The notes below the pieces were generated by a model. It did no database searches and had not been told where the DNA came from. It worked only from the letters and a program-made list of their open reading frames with translations. Shown here one piece after another: positions 30,890 to 40,027 of a DNA stretch of 64,000 bases. Both the position numbers and the translations under genes were made by a program. The stretch is from assembly GCA_958009055.1 (NCBI GenBank), contig OY253653.1:744001-808000 (forward strand), given 5' to 3'. How positions within the stretch are numbered: position 1 is the stretch's first letter; every line of letters starts with the position of its first letter. This stretch comes from Choricystis sp. odSpoLacu1 (Eukaryota > Chlorophyta > Trebouxiophyceae).

Positions 30890-32820
30890 TCATGCGCCAT
30901 CTCTCTCCCGGTCCAGCATGCCGGCCACCCTGTCCCGCACAGAGGGCGGCGGCGGCGGCGGACTCTCGCCGCCCCGCCGCGACCGCCGGCGCAGCAGCAT
31001 GCCAGCGACGGCGCCCAGAGCGCCGCCCGACCCTGCCTCATCATCAGAGGAGAACCAGTCGTCGTCATCGTCGACCGCGGCCGAGGCGGGGGGGTGGGAA
31101 GGGGCGTTGTCGTCGTCGCCCCCCGCTGTCGCGTCCGGTCCAACGGGCAAGTACCGCACCCTCGCCCCGCTGGGGGCGCGCCTCGCCTCCCGCCACGCCG
31201 CGGCGGCGGGGGGCAGGTCCAGGGAGCGGGCGGTGGTGGCGGCGGACGGGCGCAAGGTGGAGCGGGGAGGAGGGGAGGGCGGCGGCGGTGGCGGCGACGG
31301 CGGCGCGGCAGCGCGCACCGGCTCCGGCTCGGCCTTGGGCGGAGGCGGAGAAGGCGCCACAGACTTTGCGGCAGCCAGCGCCGCCCGCACCGCGTCCCCA
31401 GTGACGGCGGTGGGCGGTGCAGCCGCGCCCGCGTCGTCGCCGTCCACCGCCGCCACCCGCGTCGCCACCAGCGCCACCTCCACTCGCACGCTGCCGTCGC
31501 CCGCGTCGTCCCACACCAAGGGCGCATACACCCACGCACTGACGTCGGCGGGGGCGGCTTCTGTCGCGGCGGCGGCGGCGGCTTGGACGGCCGCGCGCGC
31601 TGTCGCGCGCTCGCGTGCCCCCGGGGGCAGGTACACGACTCCCAGCAACGAGGCGGCGGGTGAGCCACCAGCCGCGGACGCGGCAGCATCCAAAAAAGGT
31701 GACTCGGACGCCGCGCGGGCGGCGTCGGCTGCCAGGGCGGCCAGAGTCGTCGCGTCGTCGCCACCAGTCGGCAGCGCTGCGGCGCCACGCCCCAGCACGG
31801 CCGGTCCCCGCGGCGCCAGCACAGCGGCCAGGGGAGGCGGCAGGGCGCGGCGAGGCGGGCGGGAGCCGGCGCCGACGCCACGCGCGTGCCAGGCGGCCCC
31901 GCTTGCTCCTGCCACCGCCAACACGTCGGGCGCTGCCAACGCGGCCAGCAACGCTCTCGCCCCCGCCTCCAGCGTGGCGTCCGCGATCGCGGCGGCTTGG
32001 GCCATGGTGACGCCCGGGGCGCCCGGGGGGGGAGGGGCCGCCAGGACGGCTTGATCGACCACGATGGCGGCGTGTGCGGTCCGTGCCGCTGCGACGAGCG
32101 CTGTCCGCGCGGCGCGCGTTGCAGCCGCCCCTTCAAACCCAAACGGCGCCGCCACCGCGACGGTGGTCAGCGCGCCCGCCGCCACAGCGCCGCTGACCAC
32201 GTCCACCAGGGCGGCTGGGCCGGGCGTGCCACAGGCTGACGCCAGAATCAAAGCAGCCCCGCCGTCGCCATGGGTTACGTTGCCACGCCCGCCCGCGTCG
32301 GAGGCGGCGACGCTGCCAAACAGGCGGGCCACATCGGCCGCCCCCGCGCGGGGAGGGGTAGCGGCGGGCAGGGCGAGGCGGGTGGTGGTGGTGGTGGCGG
32401 TGGCGGCCAGGGAGGCGGCGTCCGAGTCGACCGCCCACACGCACACGGCCGACGCGCCCGCCACGGTGGACGCCGCGCCAGCCAGGGCCGCGGCCGCCAC
32501 GGCACCGCGCCCGCCCACGCCCACGATGGCGACGCCGTGGGACAGATGGCCCAGGTCGGGCGGGGGGGCGGCATCAATGACGGAAGGTTGGTGGGGGGGC
32601 AGCTCCTCCTGCGGCTGCGGCCGAGGCACGCTGGCCGCTGCCGCCCCCACCTCGTACGACGGAATGGACGGCACCGGCGGCCGCGCCGCCTGCGATGCCG
32701 CCGACGATGACGCGGGCGCCGCCCCGCTGGCGCCGGGCGGCGCGGCCGCGCGCGCGCGCGCACCGGCGCGCGGCGGCGCGGACCCGCGCGTATTGAGCCG
32801 AGGCTCATGTATGCCAGCAT
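30890..32820 (-). CDS. Degenerate FtsZ-family protein (FtsZ/ARC3-like)
   Basis: About 642 aa. The FtsZ fold is recognisable in order: VAIVGVGGRGAVAAAALAG (nucleotide-binding start), VWAVDSDAASLA, LILASACGTPGPAALVD (where FtsZ has the tubulin signature GGGTGTG), GALTTVAVAAPFGFEG and AAIVVDQAVL, then a C-terminal Pro/Ala-rich tail ending in a basic helix. The GGGTG glycines are partly lost, so GTPase activity is doubtful, as in plant ARC3; no MORN repeats are seen. I start at ATG 32820; an in-frame read from there needs one fewer GC in the (GC)7 run at 32747-32760. The N-terminus is basic and transit-like. Role in plastid division is inference. Confidence 0.68.
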
Positions 32821-32840
32821 CCTTCTCTCTCTCTGCTCTC

Positions 32841-33615
32841 CTAACCAGAGGGCCGGCCTATGCCCCCCAGAAAAGTGCGCGGGTCGGGCGCGGCGCCAGA
32901 CACGTCCGCCCCGGAGAAGTCGAACCCCGGGTGTTCCTCTTGGAACCGCTCCAGCAGCAAGCGTGCAGCGTCCGGTAGGGGCGCGTCGCCAGTGTCAGGC
33001 GCGTGCGCGGCAAAGGCGGCGGGCCAGGGTTCGCCCCGGTCGGCTTTGGTGAGGGAGACGTGCAGTTGGCCGTCCTCTGGTGGGAGGGGAGGGAGGGAAA
33101 GGTCGGCGGGGAAAACTCGCATCGCGGCGTGTTGTTTCTTTCGGCTGGCCCCGACACCACACGCCCCCCGGGCGCGTCCACCACTCGCACCACTCACCCA
33201 GCGTCCACACAGACTCGCTGGGCTTGACGCGGCCCGCGAGGTCGAGCTGTGGGGAGGGGAGGAGGAGGAGACGGGGAGAGGGCGCGCGTCAGCAACGGGC
33301 CGTTTGAGCGCGACCGCGATGGGGGGAGCGTCCCACGGCCGCCCCGGCACACGTGCGTCCACCCCGCGCCCTGTCTCGGCAGCTTGTGATCGTACACACT
33401 CGCACCAGCACACTCACGTCCAAGTAGGGCGGGTTGTTCACCAGCCCCAGCGTCAGGCGCGTCGCTTGAATCGACACGCAAAACGCGCGCGCGGGGGCAG
33501 GTGGAACCTCGGGCACCACGATGAGCACGTCTTCCAGGGACTGGCACCACTCGTAAGCGAGACGGCCGTTGACGGTGTGGCGGTGGCGGGTGGCGGGGGC
33601 GAGGGCGTTGCTCAT
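32841..33615 (-). CDS. NUDCD2: NUDCD2-like CS-domain co-chaperone
   Basis: NudC-family p23/CS-domain protein that works with HSP90. Three exons: 33615-33418, 33246-33198 and 33076-32841, giving 160 aa. The joined sequence reads YEWCQSLEDVLIVVPEVP, RVKPSESVWTLEDGQLHVSL, RGEPWPAAF and ERFQEEHPGFDFSGADVSG, matching NUDCD2. The stop (tag at 32841-32843) is followed after 20 purine-rich nt by the ATG of the FtsZ-like gene on the same strand. Confidence 0.88.
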
Positions 33616-33653
33616 GAAACACCGGAAAACTGATTTTTTGGTTGTGCACTGCT

Positions 33654-34443
33654 CTACGACCCTCCACCGACTGCTCTCTTCCCAGCGCCCTCGCTCGCAC
33701 TGGCCTGTGCCTGAACCTCTCCGCATGCACCAGCCTTCCTACTGATGCCCCACCGACGCCCGTGAAAACCCACACCACGGCTCGCAACCCCGTCGCGCGA
33801 CGCGCGCGCGGCCGACTCGGGCGGCGTGCGCGTCCGCGTGCACACACTCGCCACGGTGGGGGTCACGCCCCGACTCCCCAGCACGACCCAGGCCAGCAGG
33901 CGCACCCTGTGCACATGTGAAGCGGATGCCCAGGATGAGCACACGGGAACAGTGGGGCCCGCAGAGCAGGGGGACGACAGGAAGTGAAGGTGGAAAGTGT
34001 GTCGAAACCGCCCTCTCATCCAGCCGCAAACGGTCCGCCAGGCTTCCATCACCATCTCCCAAGCCACGCGCCACGCTCACCACGTCGCACGCGGGGGATG
34101 ACACGTAGATGGGGACGCGGGGGGACGTGAGCACGGCCGCGGCGGCGCGGTCAAGGCAGAGAGGGGGGGGAGTGCGCCCCCCCGCTGCCCGCAACGCCGC
34201 CCGCTCCCGGTCAGCACAGCCGCCCAGTATGATGACCGCGTCTGGTGGGGCGAGAGGGCGGCGAGCCGCGCTGACCAGGCGGGTGAGGGCGAGCAGGGAG
34301 CGGGGAGGGCATTGTGGGGGGAAGAGGCGGTGGTTGCCGCCCCGGTCTCCCTCACACCCGCTTGGCCAGAGTGTTTGACAGCGTGTGCAGTTGTGAGAAA
34401 CAAAAATGAACACACGAAAATGGGTAAAAACGTGTTTTAACAC
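33654..34443 (-). pseudogene. DUF218 (YdcF/ElyC-like) protein gene with two frame breaks
   Basis: Fragments in three frames together follow the cyanobacterial/plastid DUF218 pattern: DAVIILGGCADRERAAL, VPIYVSSPACD ... LRLDERAVST, then after 18 residues RVLILGIRF, then in the next frame HVHRVRLLAWVVLGSRGV ... PPESAARASRDG, then in the third frame LRAVVWVFTGVGGASVGRL. Breaks are near 33916 (extra A/C in a ttcacatg context) and near 33800 (gggg). Neither is a long homopolymer, unlike other breaks here, and the last frame runs on into NUDCD2 without a stop. Either a decaying gene or two assembly errors. The start is uncertain; the first in-frame ATG lies only 19 bp from the acetate kinase ATG. 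Confidence 0.45.
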
Positions 34444-34462
34444 AATTCACCGTCCAAACACC

Positions 34463-35710
34463 ATGTGCCTGGTCCTCACCATCAATGCTGGCTCGTCCTC
34501 CCTGAAGACCAAGCTGTTCCAGCTTGATGCGTCATCAAACACGCTGCGTGCGCTGGCATCGGCCGCGATTCAGAGGCTGGGCAGCCCTCACGCCGAGCTC
34601 TCAGTAGACGGCGCCACGCCCACCCCACTGACCGCCCCCTCCCTTGCCGCCGCGGTGAACGCCGCGCTGCAGGCGCTTCGCCTGCAGGCCAACGACCCCC
34701 GCGTCGTGGCGGTGGGGCACAGGGTCGTGCATGGTGGGCGCGTGACGGAGAGCCGGGTGTGGGACTCGAGTGTGGACGCCGCTGTCGCTGCCGCCACACC
34801 CCTCGCCCCCCTGCACAACCCCGCCAACGCGGCGGCAGCGGCTGCTGCGAAAGCAGCGCTGCCCTCTCCACCACATGTCGCTGTGTTTGACACCGCTTTC
34901 CATGCTGCCAGCCTCCCTGCCGCCGCGCGCGCAATCGCGCTGCCTCATTCCTGGCCCCCTGCCTGGCGTCACCGGGTCGGCTTCCACGGCACCAGCTACC
35001 GCGGCGTCGTGGCTTCGCTGGCGGGGCAGCTGGGGGTGGAGGCCACGGCGGTGAATGCTGTGGCTTTCCATCTAGGCGCCGGCGCATCCGCGTGCGCGCT
35101 GTCCCGGGGCACCTCCCTGGAAACCAGCATGGGGGTGACCCCCACGGCGGGCCTCATCTCGGGCACGCGGTGCGGGGACGCGGATCCAGGGCTGCTGGCG
35201 CTGAGGGCGGCCACACTGGTGAGCGAGGGAAGGACCGCGGGTGAGATCGCAGCCGACCTCTCCGCCGCCGTCAACACGTCGGGCGGTCTGCTAGCGCTGG
35301 CAGGTATCGGAAGCGCCGACTACCGTGACGTTCGAGATGCGGCGGCGGGCGGCAACACTGACGCGGCGGACGCACTGGACGCGGTCGCGTGGCGGTGTCG
35401 TTCCTACCTAGGCTCATACATGCACCACCTGCGAGCCGCCGGCACCCCCGCGGCTACCATCGCGTTCACGGGGGGCGTGGGCGAGAACGCGGCAGCGTTG
35501 AGGGCGGCCGTGCTGGGTGGGATGGACAGGGGCGGCGGGCCGACCGTCCGCCTGTGCCCTGACGCCAATGCAGCGGCAGTCGGTCTCACCCACCCTACCC
35601 GCATCGAGGCGCCAGGCAGCGACCTGGCGGTGGTGGTGGTGCCGGCGGATGAGGAGGGCACGATCGCGGCGGACGTGGTGACGATGGGGCTTGGGAAGGA
35701 AGTGATGTAA
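34463..35710 (+). CDS. ACK: Acetate kinase
   Basis: Interconverts acetate + ATP and acetyl phosphate. Single exon, 415 aa. ASKHA motifs: TINAGSSSLKTKLF, GHRVVHGGRVTES, HNPANAAAA, VFDTAFHAASLP, RVGFHGTSYRG, HLGAGASACAL, ETSMGVTPTAGLISGTRCGD and FTGGVGENA near the C-terminus. The start MCLVLTINAG leaves no room for a targeting peptide, so a cytosolic enzyme is likely; chlorophytes such as Chlamydomonas carry acetate kinases for fermentation. No phosphotransacetylase gene is in the window. Confidence 0.95.
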   Translation: MCLVLTINAGSSSLKTKLFQLDASSNTLRALASAAIQRLGSPHAELSVDGATPTPLTAPSLAAAVNAALQALRLQANDPRVVAVGHRVVHGGRVTESRVWDSSVDAAVAAATPLAPLHNPANAAAAAAAKAALPSPPHVAVFDTAFHAASLPAAARAIALPHSWPPAWRHRVGFHGTSYRGVVASLAGQLGVEATAVNAVAFHLGAGASACALSRGTSLETSMGVTPTAGLISGTRCGDADPGLLALRAATLVSEGRTAGEIAADLSAAVNTSGGLLALAGIGSADYRDVRDAAAGGNTDAADALDAVAWRCRSYLGSYMHHLRAAGTPAATIAFTGGVGENAAALRAAVLGGMDRGGGPTVRLCPDANAAAVGLTHPTRIEAPGSDLAVVVVPADEEGTIAADVVTMGLGKEVM

Positions 35711-35977
35711 AAAAAGAAGCTTTACTGCTACAAAAAAACTCATTCTTAAACAGTCCGAGTCTCATTAACACCGCCACCCGCACTGCGCCCCTTCCCCCTT
35801 CAAAACGTGTCTCACACACGCACACAAGCTGTAGAGACTGGGAGAGCGGGAGCGCGCTGCTCTGGGAGGCTTTTTGAGACAAAAAAATGTCGGTGTTTTC
35901 ACACCACTCACCACCCCCACACAAAAAGAAGAACAAGAACAGTCACCCCCCAAATGTTGCCTCTCTCTCTCCTCCGC
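35711..35977. other. Intergenic region between convergent ACK and bS20c genes
   Basis: 267 bp of 3' flanks with A/T runs near 35710-35740. The ACK stop codon sits inside TGTAA, the polyadenylation motif of green algae, but too close to serve as the signal by itself. Nothing else seen. Confidence 0.4.
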
Positions 35978-36681
35978 TCACGCAGGCGTGTACATCCCCT
36001 TCTTGATCAGCGCGTTGCGCTTGGCGGCGGCCAGCCTCGACTTGCGGCGCGCGGCCGTGTTTTTGTGGAGGACACCCTTGGAGACCGCCTTGTCCAGCGC
36101 TTTCGTGGCCTCCGAGATCAGGGTCTCCAGGGGGGCGACGTCGGCCTCAGACTCCAGGGTGAGGGCGGCTTTGAAGACCTGGCGTGGTGTGGGGAGAGGA
36201 GGGAAGGTCGTTTTTTTTTTTTTTGCTTCTTTTTTTCTGGCCGCCACGCCGGCTTGGAGCGAGAAAAGGCTGGCCATGCGGGGCACGCGCGCGCCTTGTC
36301 ATCCCCCATTCCCACTCCCAACGCCACCCGGACACCACAATGCACGTCGCGGGGTGGGTGGCGGCGTGTGCAACAGGCTGGGAAAGGCGGGACGCCGCCC
36401 CGCCGCCCCACCGCCCTCGGTTTGGTGTCGCTCGCCCCCTCCTTCCCCCTCTCCCCGCGCACCTTCTTAATCCTCGTCGCCACCTCAGACTTGCGCGCCT
36501 TGTTGAACAGCCTCGCCCTCTCGGCCAGGCGCACGCGCTGCACCGCGTTCTGCTTGGCAAACACGACGAGCGGCGTGGCGCGCACGGGCGCGGGGCCGCG
36601 CGCGGGGGCGACCGCCGCGCCGCGGTTGGCCCGGGTGGAGGACAGGCCCAGGCGGCCCAAGGAGGCGGTGACGGCCTGCAT
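35978..36681 (-). CDS. PRPS20: Plastid ribosomal protein bS20c
   Basis: Bacterial-type S20 of the plastid 30S subunit. Exon 1 36681-36463 encodes a transit peptide (MQAVTASLGRLGLSSTRANR) followed by KQNAVQRVRLAERARLFNKA; intron 284 nt; exon 2 36178-35978 encodes DKAVSKGVLHKNTAARRKSR and LAAAKRNALIKKG, the canonical S20 end. Total 139 aa. The intron has T12 near its acceptor. Divergent from eIF3f with 139 bp between ATGs. Confidence 0.95.
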
Positions 36682-36820
36682 GTGAGGAGGGGGGAGGGGA
36701 GGCGGCGGCAACTGGCAAAAAGAAACCGGGAGTGTGGAGGCTCGGCCGCCGGCCCTCGGGTCACTCTCGTCGCCGGTTTCTCGGTTCTCTCTCATCCCGC
36801 GCCCCGCCCCTCCCACCACT

Positions 36821-37943
36821 ATGACCACCTCCACCTCCCAACCCCCCACACCGTTCGCCCTCAGCCCGGCGGGCGGCCCCCAACCCTCCGTGCGCGTCCC
36901 CCCGAGCGTGCTACTGGCCGTCGCCGACGCGTTTGCGCGGCGCGCGGAGGGCGCGTCGCGCGTCGTCGGCTCCCTGCTGGGCGGCGTGGAGGGCGGCGTC
37001 CTGTGCGTGCGGGCCGCGTTTGCGGTGCCTCACTCGGAGACGGCGGACCAGGTGAGAGAGTGAGAGAGGGGAGAGGGGAGGGGAAACCGAGGCACCGATT
37101 GGCCGCCACACATCCGATTCGCGCTCCCCCGCCCCACCACCCCCCACCTCAGGTCGCCCTCGACATCACGCACCACCACAACCTGCTGGCCCTGCACCGC
37201 CGCGCCTCCCCCCGGGACGCGGTGGTGGGCTGGTTTGCGACAACGCCGGACGGCGCGCCGCCGGCGGGGGGGGGACGCGCTGATCCACGACTTTTACGCG
37301 CGCGAGTGCGCGGCACCGGTGAGTGTGTTGGGCAGAGAGGCGTTAGCTGCGTGCTGATGAGGTGGTTGAAAAAAAAAAAAACGCGGAGGAGCGTGCGTGG
37401 TTTGACCAGCACACGTTTTTTTGTTTGCGCACCCTTCCCCCCCTCCCCCCCACACAGATCCACCTCACCATCGACACCTCCCTGCGCGGCGACCGTGTCG
37501 CCGTCACCGCCTACTCGGGGCGCACCCTGGTGCTGGCGGGCACGCCCCGCGCGGCCGCGTTCTGTGAGGTGCCCCTGGTGGTGGACGCGGCCCGCGCGGA
37601 GCGCGCGGGCGCGCGCGCCTTGCTCGCCGCCGCCGACGTCCCCTGCCCCGCCACCGACACGGGGGCGGTGCACGCGTCGTTGGAGTCGTTGGCGGGCCTG
37701 TTGAGGCGGGGGGCGGCGTGGGCGGCTGACGTGGCGGCGGGCAAGGCCGAGCCCGACGCGGCCGCAGCGGCCGGCCTCGCCTCCGCTCTCGCCGCCCTGC
37801 CCCCCCTCCCCGCCGCCGACCTGGAGGCGGCCGCGTCGGCCGCCGCCCAGGACTCGTTGCTCGTGCTGTACCTGTCCAAGCTGCTGGAGGCGCAGGTCGC
37901 GCTGTCGGACCGGTTGGGCACGGCGACACTGCCGCTGGTGTAA
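36821..37943 (+). CDS. EIF3F: eIF3 subunit F (MPN domain)
   Basis: Translation initiation factor 3 MPN subunit, about 293 aa. Exons 36821-37051, 37153-37318 and 37458-37943. Seen: VRVPPSVLLAVADAFARR, SRVVGSLLGGVEGG, FAVPHSETADQ, ITHHHNLLALHRRASPRDAV, VVGWFATTPDG, IHLTIDTSLRGDRV and the C-terminal LYLSKLLEAQVALSDRL. Exon 2 is 166 nt, one more than needed: the extra G lies in the G9 run 37266-37274, upstream of ALIHDFYARE. Confidence 0.93.
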
Positions 37944-38372
37944 GAAAGTGTTGTGTTTTTTTGTGTGTCTGTGTCCACTTTCTCTGTCTCTCATCTCTTT
38001 TCTCTCTTTGTGCGCGCTGGTGTGATGCACACCTGTGTGGAGAAGGAGAGGGGCCTCACGGCGGTGTGATGTGAGACACACACACACAATGAACGTTGTT
38101 TCTTCGAAAGAGGTTTCGAGGAAAGAGACAGTTGACTACAAAGTAACGTGGCTTGAGCACGCAGGGGGTGGTGGTGGTGGGTGTGGGGAAGGAAGACGTA
38201 GAAAAAAAGGGGGGGAATGGTGGGAGTGTTTTCTTTTAAAGGGAAACAAAACGCCGCGTGTTGGGTCTCACCACAGCGCACACGAGAAAAAACAGGGGGG
38301 GGGGAACAAACACGCACGAAATGAAGGGAACCACGCAGCAAACGACCACGCACACACACACACACACTCTCC
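37944..38372. other. Intergenic region between convergent EIF3F and PHR-like genes
   Basis: 429 bp with CT-rich, CA and GGT repeats, A/T-richer than flanking exons. No RNA gene or ORF that I can support. Confidence 0.5.
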
Positions 38373-39624
38373 TCACACCAGCTCCGCCTCGTGCAGCAGC
38401 CACTGGTCGGCGTCGAGGGCGGTGTCGGTGGGGCCCCCCGATGTCGCCCCCGTCGCCCCCGTCGTCGCTTTGGCGAGCGCGCCGCCCGCCGCCGCCGCGG
38501 TCGCGCCCGCCGGCACCAGCACGTCCAGCCCCGGGGGCGCGCCCGCGGCGTCGTCGTCGTCGGCACCCGGGACGCCGGCGGCGGCGCCGTCGAGGGAGAT
38601 CACAGGCCCCGCCGCTGCCGCGCCGCGCGCCATCAGCGTCGCGATGTAGCGCCCGTGCGCCTCCAGCCGCAGCTGCAGGCTGCGCTGCGCCTCCAGCTGT
38701 TCAGCCAGGCGGCGCTGCATGTCGAGCTGGGCCAGGAGGGCGGCCTCCAGGTCGCCACCGTCTGCGAGCGGGGAGGGTGGAGGGGGTGACGACGCGGTGG
38801 CGCCGCCACCACCGCCGCCCGCGGCCGCCGCGCGCGCGGTCGGCCGCCGTGCAGCCCGAGCCGCGGCCCTCGCCTCCGCGTCTGAGCCGGGCGACATCTC
38901 GTCCGCAGCGGAGGGCCTCGGCTTGGGGCGGCGCACGCCCGACCGCGACTTGCGCGGCGGCGGCCCCACCCCATCCTCGCCCCCCGCCTCCCCCGACGCC
39001 GCCCGCGAGGCGACACGCGACCGCCCACTGGGTTTGGCCTTGGTGTTGATGCGGTACTTCTGCAGGTGGGACTTGACGTGGAAGATGGTGAGCCCGGGCA
39101 CCCGCATCCGCACCATGATCCCCTTGGGAGTTGCATCGGACGCGCCGCCCAGGGCGGCCACAGCCTCCACAAACATGGCGTGCAGTTCCGGGGTCCAGCG
39201 GAGACGTTGTTTGGCTGGGGTGTGAGAGGGTTTTTTGGTCGAGGGCGCCCCATTCGGCGGAACTGCCCCCCCTCCCCCACTCCTCCTCCTCCCACTCCTC
39301 CCTCCCCACTCTCACACCACACAAACACTCACCATCATCTGCCCCCACCGACGACGACCGGGCGGGCGGCGGCGGCGGCACCGCCACGCTGCCGGAGACG
39401 GCCAACTGGGGGCGCGCGGCCGCGCACGCGGCCGCCGCGGCCGCCGCGGCCGCCGCGGCTGCGGGGGACGCGGGCGTGATGTGGTCGCCTCCGTCCAGGG
39501 GGACGCCGGCGTCGTCGAAGAGGGGGGCGACGACGGATGCCAAGTTGGCGAGCGTGTCGTCGATGTCGTCCGGCCAGAAGCGCAGGCCGCCAAAGTCGTC
39601 GGCCGAGCCGTGCGCGTCGTCCAT
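38373..39624 (-). CDS. PSR1: MYB-CC (GARP) transcription factor, PHR1/PSR1-like
   Basis: 377 aa; exon 1 39624-39333, intron 118 nt, exon 2 39214-38373. The GARP/MYB DNA-binding domain spans the splice: KQRLRWTPELHAMFVEAV, LGGASDATPKGIM, VPGLTIFHVKSHLQKYR (SHLQKY signature). The MYB-CC coiled coil follows: LDMQRRLAEQLEAQRSLQLR then LEAHGRYIATLM. This pair of domains defines PHR/PSR1 phosphate-starvation regulators. The N-terminus is acidic (DDFGGLRFWPDDIDDTLANL), possibly an activation region; no SPX domain in the window. Divergent from the SAP/Ddl-like gene. Confidence 0.9.
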
Positions 39625-40027
39625 GGTGGGGGTGCACAGGTGTGTGTGGCGCTGGGCGTGCGCTCAGGGGGGGGTGTCGCGGCTGGCAGCGGCCGCGGAC
39701 GTAAGGTTCTTCGCCGCCGCGAAAAGAGTTTCGCGGCGTTTCGCGGCTCGACAGGTGCGACTTTCGCCACGGGCGCCCCGCTCAAGGCACCAGCGTGGCG
39801 TGTGCGCGCGTGCGTGCGGCACACGGCGTGCGAGCGTGCGCCGGCGGAGGGCGCGCGAGGCGCAGGCGAAACAAAAATCGCGCCGGAAAAAAGTGTTTTC
39901 GACGAATTCGCGACTCGCTGCATTTTCCTCTCTTTTCCTTTTGCGTGTCTGGAGCTCTGCGACCGGGGGAGGGGAGCCGCTGTCCCCCCCACCACTGCGT
40001 CCCAGGGACTGCTGTTGCAGCTGCCGC
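39625..40027. promoter_or_regulatory. Bidirectional promoter with palindrome and tandem GTTTCGCGGC
   Basis: 403 bp between the PSR1-like (-) and SAP/Ddl-like (+) start codons. A perfect 8-bp-arm palindrome CCGCGAAA-agag-TTTCGCGG (39717-39736) overlaps two tandem copies of GTTTCGCGGC (39728-39737, 39738-39747). TTTCGCGG is close to an E2F/DP half-site (TTTSSCGC). No experimental support. Confidence 0.45.

Noticed and set aside
32674..32676. GTG start for the FtsZ-like protein
   Set aside because: Nuclear genes start with ATG. The frame stays open upstream and an ATG at 32820 connects if the (GC)7 run is one unit shorter.
33800..33960. Intron explaining the frame switches in the DUF218 gene
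   Set aside because: Residue spacing to the family pattern is already correct without removing sequence; only 1-nt changes restore it.
34230..34290. A 34-nt intron (gtcagc...accag) joining an ATG exon to DAVIILGG in the DUF218 gene
   Set aside because: The phase fits, but 34 nt is below any plausible spliceosomal size in this genome.
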